Origin: Cupriavidus oxalaticus
GTDB lineage: Bacteria > Pseudomonadota > Gammaproteobacteria > Burkholderiales > Burkholderiaceae
Length of the DNA stretch: 64,000 nucleotides
Reading direction: 5' to 3'
Assembly (NCBI RefSeq): GCF_016894385.1
Contig: NZ_CP069811.1
Coordinates: 968,501 to 1,032,500 of the forward strand
Shown: positions 17,348-25,011 of the stretch, piece after piece
Numbering within the stretch: position 1 is the first letter of the stretch
How the letters are laid out: each line of letters begins with the position of its first letter
The notes under the pieces: model-generated
The model's database searches: none
What the model saw: only the letters and a program-made list of their open reading frames with translations
What the model was told of the DNA's origin: nothing
Position numbers and translations under genes: made by a program

Positions 17348-17758
17348 TCAAAGCGTCGAGGCATTGCTTACGCGCCGATAGTAAAGCTTGCCAACAAAGG
17401 GGAGGTCCAACGAGATTCGGTCGGCTTCTTCAAAATGGAATGAGAGCCCGATGCTCAACGGGCCCTCGAGCGTTACCTGGTCTCCCTTTGCCGTGATGGC
17501 AGAAATGGGAATCTCGATTTCTCCGTCCGGACTTCGCACTGCATGGGGGGTAATCTCGAACTCCGGCCCCATCGGCACGCTGATACCCTGCGTGGCGAAG
17601 CGCTCGGCACGCCAATGCCCCAGAATCCGATTGCCGTCGGACTTGCCACAGGCAAGCAGGACAGCGGCGGCGAGTATCGCAGGAACGGCGCGTACCGCGG
17701 CGCTCGTCGTGCGATGCTTGCCCCGGTGCAGCAGGGCGATGGCGTCTGGCAGCATCAT
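17348..17758 (-). CDS. Small lipoprotein, last gene of the tubulin/caspase cluster
   Basis: This 136-residue protein has a signal sequence ending in a lipobox, VLLAC, with Cys37 as the lipidation site. The mature part of about 100 residues begins KSDGNRILGHWRAERF and consists of short beta strands (SVPMGPEFEITPHAV, GEIEIPISAITAKGDQVTLEG, SIGLSFHFEEADRISLDLPF), suggesting a small beta-barrel or sandwich. I do not recognise the family. Its ATG overlaps the TGA of the zinc-ribbon/TPR gene (ATGA, 17755-17758), so the two are translationally coupled and the protein almost certainly belongs to the cluster. Likely anchored in the inner or outer membrane on the periplasmic side. Confidence 0.75.
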   Translation of the reverse strand: MMLPDAIALLHRGKHRTTSAAVRAVPAILAAAVLLACGKSDGNRILGHWRAERFATQGISVPMGPEFEITPHAVRSPDGEIEIPISAITAKGDQVTLEGPLSIGLSFHFEEADRISLDLPFVGKLYYRRVSNASTL

Positions 17759-18525
17759 GTGGTTTGCTTCCGATACTGGTCAACGAGCTTGTTGAATCGC
17801 GGATCCTTTCTCATGCTGTCGAGATCCGGGTCCTGGTCCATTTTGTCGAAGTAGGGGAAGCCGGCCATGAAGCTCGCTTCGAATTCCTTCAGCGCATCTT
17901 CGGTACGGCCCTGTTTCAGGCGCAGCACGGCCATGTTGTAAGGCACCAACGATTGCTTGGGATCGAGTTCGCGCGCCGACGTCAGGGTCTTTTCCGCTTC
18001 ATCCAGCTTGCCTTGGCTCATCCTTGCAATGGCGAGCTTGAGCATCTCGTTGGCCGCGGCCTTGTTGCTGGACAGCTCGGCTGCCGCGGCGTCTCCCGTC
18101 CTCAGGTCAGTTTCTCCTTTTGCACGGAGTGCCTTGGTTTCTGCCTCGTCCGGCCCGATGCCCCCGGCTGGCGCAGCACCTGTCGCCACCGGTCCCACGG
18201 CCGGTGCCGAAGCGGACGAGGCTTCCGTAGCCGGCGCCTCCGCTACCACAGCCGGTGCCTCCGCTACCACAGCCGGCGCCGATTCTGCACCACGACCCAT
18301 GAAGAAGTAGCCTGCCCCGGCCATGACGGCAACGGCCGCAACGACTGCCCCGGCGATGACGGGCTTGCTGACACCGCCTTGGCTGCCGCCGCTCGGGGTA
18401 TTCACCTGGTCCAGCAGAGTATTGCACCCTGGGCAACGAAGGTCCTCGCCCGGGGAGCGTTCGAAGATCTCGCCGGCATTTGCCTTGTCGCAGTCGCCCA
18501 GGGTCGGGCACTTGTATTTCGCCAT
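17755..18525 (-). CDS. Zinc-ribbon / transmembrane / TPR protein of the tubulin cluster
   Basis: This protein has 256 residues from the ATG at 18525. An N-terminal zinc ribbon with Cys6, Cys12, Cys31 and Cys34 (KCPTLGDCDKA and RCPGC) is followed by one membrane helix at about 55-76. An Ala/Pro/Val linker holding a repeated VVAEAPA is next, and then a TPR-like helical domain at about 130-220 (AIARMSQGKLDEAEKTLTSARELDP, then LRLKQGRTEDALKEFEASF). The C-terminus ends in DPRFNKLVDQYR. Topology probably puts the ribbon in the cytoplasm, where it could meet the tubulin-like protein, and the TPR in the periplasm. The role is inferred as a membrane adaptor. Frame extension to 18570 adds no conserved sequence. 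Confidence 0.75.
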   Translation of the reverse strand: MAKYKCPTLGDCDKANAGEIFERSPGEDLRCPGCNTLLDQVNTPSGGSQGGVSKPVIAGAVVAAVAVMAGAGYFFMGRGAESAPAVVAEAPAVVAEAPATEASSASAPAVGPVATGAAPAGGIGPDEAETKALRAKGETDLRTGDAAAAELSSNKAAANEMLKLAIARMSQGKLDEAEKTLTSARELDPKQSLVPYNMAVLRLKQGRTEDALKEFEASFMAGFPYFDKMDQDPDLDSMRKDPRFNKLVDQYRKQTT

Positions 18526-18560
18526 GTCTTTCTGCTCTCTCGATTCACTGTATGGGGAGG

Positions 18561-18589
18561 GGCCTGCCACGCTTGCGTGGCGACAGGCC
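18561..18589. promoter_or_regulatory. Intercistronic hairpin between tubulin-like and zinc-ribbon genes
   Basis: The inner arms CCACGC and GCGTGG form a perfect stem with a TT loop, extended by GGCCTG and CAGGCC across a 3-nt bulge. It fills the 74-bp gap after the tubulin-like stop. No U-run follows, so it may tune mRNA stability or act as a weak attenuator rather than a full terminator. Confidence 0.5.
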
Positions 18590-18599
18590 GTGCGTGCTG

Positions 18600-21500
18600 T
18601 CAGTCGGCCACGGCGGGCAGCCCGGCGATTTCGAACACAGGTGCCTGCATGGCGCTGAGCGCAACGAACTGCGGGTCCTGGTCATCCTCGCCGGCTTCGG
18701 TGAAGCGGGTCATCACCAGTGACGTGTAGGCATCGCGCAGTTCAATCTTCTTGTCGATATGCTTGTAGTCGGCGTCGATGCGCCTGGCCACTTCCTTCTC
18801 GAGGATGGACTGCAATTCACCGGGGTGGTCGGCTTCGAGCACGTCGTGCCAGGTCTTGCCCTGCAGCACATGGACTTTTGGCAGCCCGCCGGTGACATGC
18901 GTGAACACCCATTCCATCAGGCCGGTGGTCTTGTTCTGACGCTCCTTCACCATGTTCAGCATGCGCGCAAGGAGGATGTAGGGTTTGCGGCGAGCTTCGG
19001 CGCGGACCTCGGCCGCGGAGCGGGCGAACAGCGGCGGCAATTTTCCGCCGTCGCCTTCGCCGTGCAGCAGCACCGCTTCCTTGGCGTCCGCCAACAGGCC
19101 GTCATAGTGGCGCTTGAACTCGCCAAGCGACTCCACGAAGCGCGCCGGCATCAGGGACGCGATCTTCATGATCACGATCTGGTTCGAAAGCTTGCCTGCC
19201 GCGACCTTCGTATCGGAGGCCGGATCCTTCTGCGATTCGAACAGCCCGGCCAACGCATTGCGGAATTCCTTCTGGCTTTCGCAGTCGGGCAGGAATACGC
19301 CGATGGTCTGTGTGCGTCCCTGGCTGCCGCCCACATTGTTGGCCACGATACGGTCGACTTCAGTCTTGTTGAAGACCAGCGTCGTTCCGGCTTCCTCATA
19401 CAGCTGCGAGACAAACTCCTTGAGGCCGGCCGGATTGGCGTCGTAGCGCTTCTGCAGACGCTCCACGATGTTGACGTGCAGCACCGGCGGCAGCGTCTTG
19501 GCAATCTCGGCGTGCGCCATCTCTACAATCTGTGCGGATTCCTGCGAGAGCGTGGAAATGAGGCTGCCCAGCGAAATGCTCTGCAGCAAGGCGTCGAAAC
19601 CATCAGTATCCGTCCCCGCCAGGTCGATGATCGACTGGCGCACGCGCTGCGTACGGGCCGTCTGGGCAGCCTCGTCGACAACCAGCGCCTTCATCACATT
19701 GCCAATCGCAGCCTGGTCGAAGATGCGCTTCTGATAGACGGCGTCCGACGCGCCCAGGCGAGCCGCACGTTCCTGGGCAACCTTGTCGGTCGCAGCCACG
19801 AGGTTTTGGTGCAGGCTGTCGATGGTGCCACGCAGTGTGACCAGTTGTTCCTTGATAAACGGAACGAGGCTGCAGGCGAACTTCAGACCCTGGTGGTTGG
19901 TGTTCAGCGTGAACTGATCCTGCAAAAGCGCGCCGATGTCGGAGAACAGCGCGCCCCGCTTGTCCGTCAAGTGCTTGCCCAGGAAGCCAACCTTGTTGAA
20001 CTGGCCGCTGAGTTCCGCCACTCGCTGCTGGATGGACTCCAATTCGGCAGGCATCTTCGCCACACGCTCGGAAAGCAGCGCGAGGCGCTCGTCAAGCATC
20101 GCGATGAGCGCGTCGGTGAACTGGCGAAGCTGGAACAGTGACGCGTTGCCCGCCTTCCAGCGCGCGAACAGATCCTTTTCGATGTGGCGCCCAATGTGGC
20201 GCGCCATCTCTACGCGCGCGTTGCCCTTGACCTCGAAAAACTTGCGAACGCCCCCCATGGTCCGATACGTATCGTCGAACACCTTGGCAAGGCGGCCAGT
20301 GAGCACCGGCACCCAGTTTGTTTCCTCGATCGTCTTGTCGGCCTTGATGTCGGGGACCTGCAGGCTGACGATCTGCTTCCAGTATTCGCGCGGCGGCTTC
20401 CAGGAAGCGTTCCTGGCGTCGTCCTCGAGGATGCCCGTGTCGAGCGTCAGATGCGCATCAGTCAGCAGCAGCGACTGCAGCGTGTCAGGCTTGCGGGCTT
20501 CGAAGCCCCAGTCCTTCTCGATTGCCTCGTCGGCATAGCCTTCGCCCTGGCGGAAGTTGTTGTACATCAACTGCCGGGTTGCCTGCTCGGCAAAGCCATA
20601 AGCCAGATATTCCTTGATCTCCTGCTCCGGAACAACGACGCGCTTGATGCCGAAGGACATGAACAGCTTCGCGCGAGCCTTGCCGATATGCTCGTCGCTC
20701 TCGAAGTTCTTGATGTCGTTCTCCCCCTTCTCGGCACGCCCGAGCCCCTCCCACTCCTTGTTCATCGTCTTCTGGAAGATGAACTCGGCAACGATCCGCG
20801 GCACCTCAAGGTCGACATCAAACTGCACATTGTGCTCGTTGATGTTGTTGACCAGGTAGCAGCCGTTGAAGTAAATGTCGTGGTCAAGCCGCGAACCGTC
20901 CAGCAGGTTGACCGGCTTGTACTTGCCGACGGCCAGCGCGTTCAGCTCGGACAACGCGGCGTATCCGTTGGCATAGTAGGTGGACAGGCCTGCCACGTCC
21001 TTCACGCGGCGCGAGTTCTTTTCCGGCAGGACGGCATAGACCAGAACACGATAGAGATCGTGGTCGGCGCACTTGTGGCGGATCTGCGCCACCGCGTCGA
21101 CAATGGAGCCGCTGCCAGTGCCGCCCGCGAGGCCGCAGACGATGTGGATCACTGCGCCTTTCTTGCTGCCGGGGGCCGACTCGAGTACGGCCAGGCGGTC
21201 TTCGATGGCCTTGACGAAGCGTGGCGCGTTTTGCGCGAACACAACGCGTCCCAGCTTGCGGCGCTGGGCGGCGCCGGCAGTGGTGGCGTTGACGAAGTCA
21301 AACACGTCCCGCGGTTCGATCCAGTCCTTCAGGCCCGGGAACGACTCCGGATCGCTCAATACCGGGCGTACATTGCTGGCGGTATTGATCAGATACTGGC
21401 TGCGATCAAGATCGATGTCCTTGCCCAGGACTTTCCATTCCTCCTTCTTGTTGATCTCGTCGTCGGACGTATCGACGTAGAGGTACTCGAAGCGCGCTTC

Positions 21501-21611
21501 GGAAGGGCTATTCCCCTGCGCGTCCCTGCTGCGTTCGATTGTCTTGCGGAGATGACGAATGATCTTGCCGCCGGTGCCGCCGAGGCCAACGATCAGATGG
21601 TTGTTGCTCAT
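18600..21611 (-). CDS. Tubulin/FtsZ-superfamily GTPase (Tubulin_2-like), 1003 residues
   Basis: The N-terminal GTPase domain begins with IVGLGGTGGKIIRHL (residues 7-21), a dinucleotide-type glycine loop. It carries the superfamily signature CGLAGGTGSGS at 159-169, the tubulin/FtsZ T4 phosphate loop. A further conserved element, YANGYAALSELNAL, lies at about 213-226, and an acidic QFDVDLE around 263-269 could be the T7-loop region. About 650 residues of mainly helical C-terminal sequence follow, with heptad-like stretches near 490-660. This matches the large bacterial Tubulin_2 (PF13809) proteins, not cell-division FtsZ. It is the largest gene of a cluster with a caspase lipoprotein and a zinc-ribbon/TPR protein. 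GTP binding and filament formation are family-based inferences. Confidence 0.85.
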   Translation of the reverse strand: MSNNHLIVGLGGTGGKIIRHLRKTIERSRDAQGNSPSEARFEYLYVDTSDDEINKKEEWKVLGKDIDLDRSQYLINTASNVRPVLSDPESFPGLKDWIEPRDVFDFVNATTAGAAQRRKLGRVVFAQNAPRFVKAIEDRLAVLESAPGSKKGAVIHIVCGLAGGTGSGSIVDAVAQIRHKCADHDLYRVLVYAVLPEKNSRRVKDVAGLSTYYANGYAALSELNALAVGKYKPVNLLDGSRLDHDIYFNGCYLVNNINEHNVQFDVDLEVPRIVAEFIFQKTMNKEWEGLGRAEKGENDIKNFESDEHIGKARAKLFMSFGIKRVVVPEQEIKEYLAYGFAEQATRQLMYNNFRQGEGYADEAIEKDWGFEARKPDTLQSLLLTDAHLTLDTGILEDDARNASWKPPREYWKQIVSLQVPDIKADKTIEETNWVPVLTGRLAKVFDDTYRTMGGVRKFFEVKGNARVEMARHIGRHIEKDLFARWKAGNASLFQLRQFTDALIAMLDERLALLSERVAKMPAELESIQQRVAELSGQFNKVGFLGKHLTDKRGALFSDIGALLQDQFTLNTNHQGLKFACSLVPFIKEQLVTLRGTIDSLHQNLVAATDKVAQERAARLGASDAVYQKRIFDQAAIGNVMKALVVDEAAQTARTQRVRQSIIDLAGTDTDGFDALLQSISLGSLISTLSQESAQIVEMAHAEIAKTLPPVLHVNIVERLQKRYDANPAGLKEFVSQLYEEAGTTLVFNKTEVDRIVANNVGGSQGRTQTIGVFLPDCESQKEFRNALAGLFESQKDPASDTKVAAGKLSNQIVIMKIASLMPARFVESLGEFKRHYDGLLADAKEAVLLHGEGDGGKLPPLFARSAAEVRAEARRKPYILLARMLNMVKERQNKTTGLMEWVFTHVTGGLPKVHVLQGKTWHDVLEADHPGELQSILEKEVARRIDADYKHIDKKIELRDAYTSLVMTRFTEAGEDDQDPQFVALSAMQAPVFEIAGLPAVAD

Positions 21612-21694
21612 GGAATCCTTTCGCGTAGATGCGATGCGGGCAGACGCGACTTGCGCCGCCGTCCCCCGGAACTGGTCGGGTCGTTATGGTTCGG

Positions 21695-22576
21695 TTATTC
21701 GTGCAGCAGCCTGATCTTCAGGAAGAGGCTCGCATCCGGCGTGGTGGTTTTCTTGACGACATAAGACGCGGCTTGCATGCCGCCGGTATCGGCATCGTCG
21801 CTGAACACAATGGCCTTGGAAGCATAGAGCGCGGCGGGGGCCGCCTTTGCGCAAGCGGCATCGTCTGCAAGCTTGATCGCTTTCGAGGCATAGAGCGGCC
21901 GCTCGTCAGCGCCTTCGGGTTGCGGTGTGGTGTTCACGGCAGTCGTGGACGCCGGTACGTCGCAGCGCGCCATGGCGGCGGCATCAGGCGCGGTGTAGGT
22001 GGCGGTCACAACATCGGGTTGCATCTTTCGGATGCCTTCGGGGATATTCGACGGCGCTGGCTTCTGCGACACGTAGACGAGCAGGTGTTCGACGCCTGGC
22101 TCGTGGTCGAACTCGAAGGCGCCCTGGCTCGGCAAGAACACCACTCCCATCGCGTTTACAAAATTGTCGTTGCCGGGACGGGGGTAGATCTGGGTAACCT
22201 TGCCATTGCCGTCCTCGTTGAACACGGTAATAAAGGCAGGCTTGTTTACCTTGACGCCGAGCTGGAAGCGCTCACCGCTTTTGAACTTGCGGCTGGCCAG
22301 TACGTCGCGCGTGCTGCCATCCGGATGCTTGAGGCGGATGAAATAGCTCGCGCCGATGTGGCTGGCCGGCTTCTTGCTGGCGACCTTCACGGGCGCGGCC
22401 TTCTGCGCGGGTGCGGCAGCAGGTGCAATCGCGGCAGCGGTGGGCCTGGTCGTTGAAACGGCCACGACGTCATTGTCTTCGCCGAAGAACAGCGACTTGG
22501 CGCTATAGCTTTCCTGTGCGCATGTGGCAGCGGAGGCCGCGAGCAGGAAGGGCAGGGCAGCGTATTGAAGACGCAT
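21695..22576 (-). CDS. Exported DUF4384 protein with three YxxK acidic motifs
   Basis: This protein has 293 residues from the ATG at 22576, with a signal peptide (1-20). The central DUF4384 domain (about 80-175) is visible as RKFKSGERFQLGVKVNKPAFITVFNEDGNGKVTQIYPRPGNDNFV and later EHLLVYVS. A short motif recurs three times: YSAKSLFFGEDND (24-36, near the mature N-terminus), YASKAIKLADDA (229-240) and YASKAIVFSDDAD (251-263). DUF4384 domains often accompany caspase-like proteases and are thought to be extracytoplasmic. It lies between the caspase and tubulin-like genes. The frame continues to 22933 but that part overlaps the caspase gene and was rejected. Confidence 0.8.
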   Translation of the reverse strand: MRLQYAALPFLLAASAATCAQESYSAKSLFFGEDNDVVAVSTTRPTAAAIAPAAAPAQKAAPVKVASKKPASHIGASYFIRLKHPDGSTRDVLASRKFKSGERFQLGVKVNKPAFITVFNEDGNGKVTQIYPRPGNDNFVNAMGVVFLPSQGAFEFDHEPGVEHLLVYVSQKPAPSNIPEGIRKMQPDVVTATYTAPDAAAMARCDVPASTTAVNTTPQPEGADERPLYASKAIKLADDAACAKAAPAALYASKAIVFSDDADTGGMQAASYVVKKTTTPDASLFLKIRLLHE

Positions 22577-22649
22577 GGTCAACCTTCTTGTTATCCAGAT
22601 TGCGTTGATCGGGTATGCAGTCGCAAGCCCCTGTGAGGCTTGGCTCCAG

Positions 22650-23999
22650 CTATTCGTAGATACTGCTCGGGTCACCTGCAGGCAGGGGCGGGTTGAGACG
22701 CGGCACCTGCCTGATGGGCAGGGGGCCTTTATAGTTCGGCGCCGCCGGGATGCCGGCAACTTTCTGGACCGTAAACTGGCGCGCCTTGTTGAACGCCGGC
22801 TCGATGTGTCCATTGGATTCCGCCAGGTATTCGAAGAACGCCTGGGTAAAGAAGGAACCCTGCAGGCGCTTCCCCGGGCTGACGGGGCTGTCGAAGCTTC
22901 CGCCTGCCGCAGGTCCCCACGATTCCTCGCCATCGCTTGTGGCGGTGATGATCGTGTACCGGTTTATGTCCCCGGGTGAAATCTGCGTCCCGCGAGCATC
23001 CTTCTGTTGCGCCTGCGTACCGCGACTGGCGGCCTCCGCAAAGCGAATGCCCTTTGCCTCGTACGCCTCGCCCGTCCATGCTGCCATCGAGATGCCTGCA
23101 CGCTCCGGAACGCCTCCGTTGGCTTCGAGGACATAGCGCCGCGAATCATCCGGAATGCCCTTCAGAATCTCGCCGCTGTAGCAGGTATCGATGATGAGGC
23201 GAGTTTGTCGGCTCGGCATCTGAGCGACTTCCTGCAGCTTGATATCGGAAACCGAGGTTTCGAATACGCTCATCGGGAAGTCGCGGTCGGAAGCCATGGG
23301 ATTGCCCGAGTCATAGGCAATGATCGACATCTTGCGTGCGTCACGCAGGCGGGGGGACGGTACGGGCATGGTGCCGTGGCTGGACACATAGATGAGAACC
23401 GTATCGTTCGGGCCCACCTCGTCCCTGAACCGCTTCAATGCCGCTTCAATATTTGCCTTGGTGGCTTGCTGGCCGAGCAGGGCGGTAGTGCGATAACTTG
23501 CTTTCTCGGCCTCCATCTTCACGCGCCGCGCGTCATCCTCACCGAGGATTGCCGTTATGCGCTTGTCACGGAAGGTATTGATGCCGATGATCAGTGCACG
23601 TTTCGCGGCGGGTGCAGGACGGTTGCGGACGGCGCGCGCATGGGCGGTCAGCGCCTGGCCGGCGTGGATATCCCAGCGCTTCTCCTTTACGTTCTCCGGA
23701 TAGAACGGCGACGTCGACTTGATGCCGACAATCGACTGGACGACGAAGAATGCGCGATCAACTTCGTCCTCGTTCTGGTAGCTGCCGACCAGACGGATGC
23801 GCCCGGCATTGTCGCGTGTCACCTGCGCATTCGGCAGGCCGTTCCGTTTCAGCTCATGGCGAACCGTGGCAACGAGTGGCTCAGGGACGTTATAGCCTTT
23901 GTAGGCGTTCTGAAAGCCGGGAAGCTGGTTGGCGGCACAGCCCCCAAGCAATAGCGCACCCACTAGGACAAAGGTGCGATGCAATGATGTCATGCGCAT
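22650..23999 (-). CDS. Lipoprotein with BON-like and caspase (C14) domains
   Basis: This 449-residue protein starts with a lipoprotein signal (VLVGALLLGGC, Cys21). Residues 40-95 resemble a BON domain (EPLVATVRHELKRNGLPNAQVTR, then GRIRLVGSYQNEDEVDRAF), usually an outer-membrane or phospholipid-binding module. The caspase domain spans about 132-400. KRALIIGINTF opens the fold, His208 in IYVSSHGT is the catalytic histidine, and Cys273 in IIDTCYSGE is the nucleophile. Both catalytic residues are intact, so a cysteine endopeptidase anchored outside the cytoplasm is predicted. It lies between the glycine-zipper and DUF4384 genes. Substrate and activation trigger are unknown. Confidence 0.88.
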   Translation of the reverse strand: MRMTSLHRTFVLVGALLLGGCAANQLPGFQNAYKGYNVPEPLVATVRHELKRNGLPNAQVTRDNAGRIRLVGSYQNEDEVDRAFFVVQSIVGIKSTSPFYPENVKEKRWDIHAGQALTAHARAVRNRPAPAAKRALIIGINTFRDKRITAILGEDDARRVKMEAEKASYRTTALLGQQATKANIEAALKRFRDEVGPNDTVLIYVSSHGTMPVPSPRLRDARKMSIIAYDSGNPMASDRDFPMSVFETSVSDIKLQEVAQMPSRQTRLIIDTCYSGEILKGIPDDSRRYVLEANGGVPERAGISMAAWTGEAYEAKGIRFAEAASRGTQAQQKDARGTQISPGDINRYTIITATSDGEESWGPAAGGSFDSPVSPGKRLQGSFFTQAFFEYLAESNGHIEPAFNKARQFTVQKVAGIPAAPNYKGPLPIRQVPRLNPPLPAGDPSSIYE

Positions 24000-24019
24000 A
24001 GTTTGCAGGGCGTGGATAC

Positions 24020-24061
24020 GGCCGGCGCGCGTGCGCCGGCCGGGCTGCCCAGGCAGCCCGG
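24020..24061. promoter_or_regulatory. Two adjacent GC-rich hairpins in the glycine-zipper/caspase gap
   Basis: Stem 1 is GGCCGGCGC (24020-24028) with its complement (24033-24041), loop 4 nt. Stem 2 is CCGGGCTGCC (24040-24049) with its complement (24052-24061), loop 2 nt. They occupy the 76-bp intercistronic gap. No U-run is present on either strand, so processing, stability or partial attenuation is likelier than full termination. Confidence 0.55.
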
Positions 24062-24075
24062 CCCATCGCTTCGGA

Positions 24076-24825
24076 TTATTGGACGGTGACGGTCTGGGCG
24101 GCGACGGAGGCTGGCTTGCCGGCCATGCTCACGGCGAACTCGTAGCGGTACTGAGTGCCGCTTTTTGCTTCCGCTGGGATCGGCAGGCGGGATGTCTCAA
24201 TGTTTTCACCCGGCTCGACGGTGCGGTCCTCTTTGACCTTGCCAGGGAAGGGCAGGAGCGTCTCTTTGCCGTCTTCAATGACCGTCAGCTTACGCTCAAA
24301 GGCAACGTTGGCTTCCGAGCCATCCGGCGTCATGGCAATGAAGCGGCTGGCCATGTCGATCTTGTCCCCCGCCTTTGCCGTAGCGGGCATGTCGATCTTT
24401 GAAACGAGCGTCTTGGCGCCATCGCGCTTCGGATCGTAGCGAATCTCCTTCTTGACCCTTGCGTAATCCTTGGTTCGCTCGATCTTCGACTCGGGAATCC
24501 AGCTCGGATTCTTCTTGTAGCAAGTATCGATGGCGGTGTAGTAGGCGGTCGCAAAGCCCGCGGCAGCCCCAACAGCGCCCCCTACCGCGGCGCCAATCGC
24601 AGCCTTTTTGATGCTGTCATCCTTGTTCTTGCCAAACAGCGCTGCGCCCAGTCCCGCTACGACGCCGAGACCGGCGCCCTTGGCGGTGAGGATGGTCTGC
24701 TCCTGGACCACGCAGGAGTCGAGGTCGGCATTTGCAGATTCCTGTGCATGGCAGAGGATAGAAGCGAATGGAAGCAATACAGAAGCTGCAACAAGCTTTT
24801 TGAAGCGAAGACTACGAGTGACCAT
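24076..24825 (-). CDS. Exported glycine-zipper protein, first gene of the cluster
   Basis: This 249-residue protein has a signal peptide (1-27, ending CHA). It has two glycine-rich hydrophobic segments, AKGAGLGVVAGLGAALFG (48-65) and AAIGAAVGGAVGAAAGFATAYY (75-96), which together look like a glycine-zipper membrane domain capable of oligomerisation. The C-terminal 130 residues (KIDMPATAKAGDKIDMASRF, VAFERKLTVIEDGKETLLPF, GTQYRYEFAVSMAGK) form a beta-sandwich-like domain. Cys38 and Cys102 could form a disulfide across the zipper. It could be an envelope pore or anchoring component. It is the promoter-proximal gene of the caspase/tubulin cluster; the IS lies 168 bp upstream. Confidence 0.75.
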   Translation of the reverse strand: MVTRSLRFKKLVAASVLLPFASILCHAQESANADLDSCVVQEQTILTAKGAGLGVVAGLGAALFGKNKDDSIKKAAIGAAVGGAVGAAAGFATAYYTAIDTCYKKNPSWIPESKIERTKDYARVKKEIRYDPKRDGAKTLVSKIDMPATAKAGDKIDMASRFIAMTPDGSEANVAFERKLTVIEDGKETLLPFPGKVKEDRTVEPGENIETSRLPIPAEAKSGTQYRYEFAVSMAGKPASVAAQTVTVQ

Positions 24826-24984
24826 GATGCTTGCGTATTTTACTTTTTATGAAAGAGGTGGTACGCATCGGTGCTGGTGAGAGCACCGCTGATTGTCCCA
24901 TTCTCAAAATAAATGAAATTGCCTGCCGCAATCTATAGGAGATTGGTGGGGTTGATGTCGTGGTGTGTCTCCATATAGCTGCAT

Positions 24985-24993
24985 CCTTAAGCT
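24985..24993. repeat. Left 9-bp target-site duplication of the IS
   Basis: CCTTAAGCT directly abuts the left terminal repeat; the identical sequence abuts the right terminal repeat at 26470-26478. Confidence 0.9.
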
Positions 24994-25007
24994 CATCTCG
25001 TTATACA
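24994..25007. repeat. Left terminal inverted repeat of the IS
   Basis: CATCTCGTTATACA matches the reverse complement of 26456-26469 at all 14 positions. Similarity fades beyond. Confidence 0.9.
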
Positions 25008-25011
25008 GATC

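Noticed and set aside
17127..17351. 74-codon leftward frame between lipoprotein and repeat-protein genes
   Set aside because: It overlaps the lipoprotein 3' end, has no signal, motif or good start, and lies where a promoter is expected.
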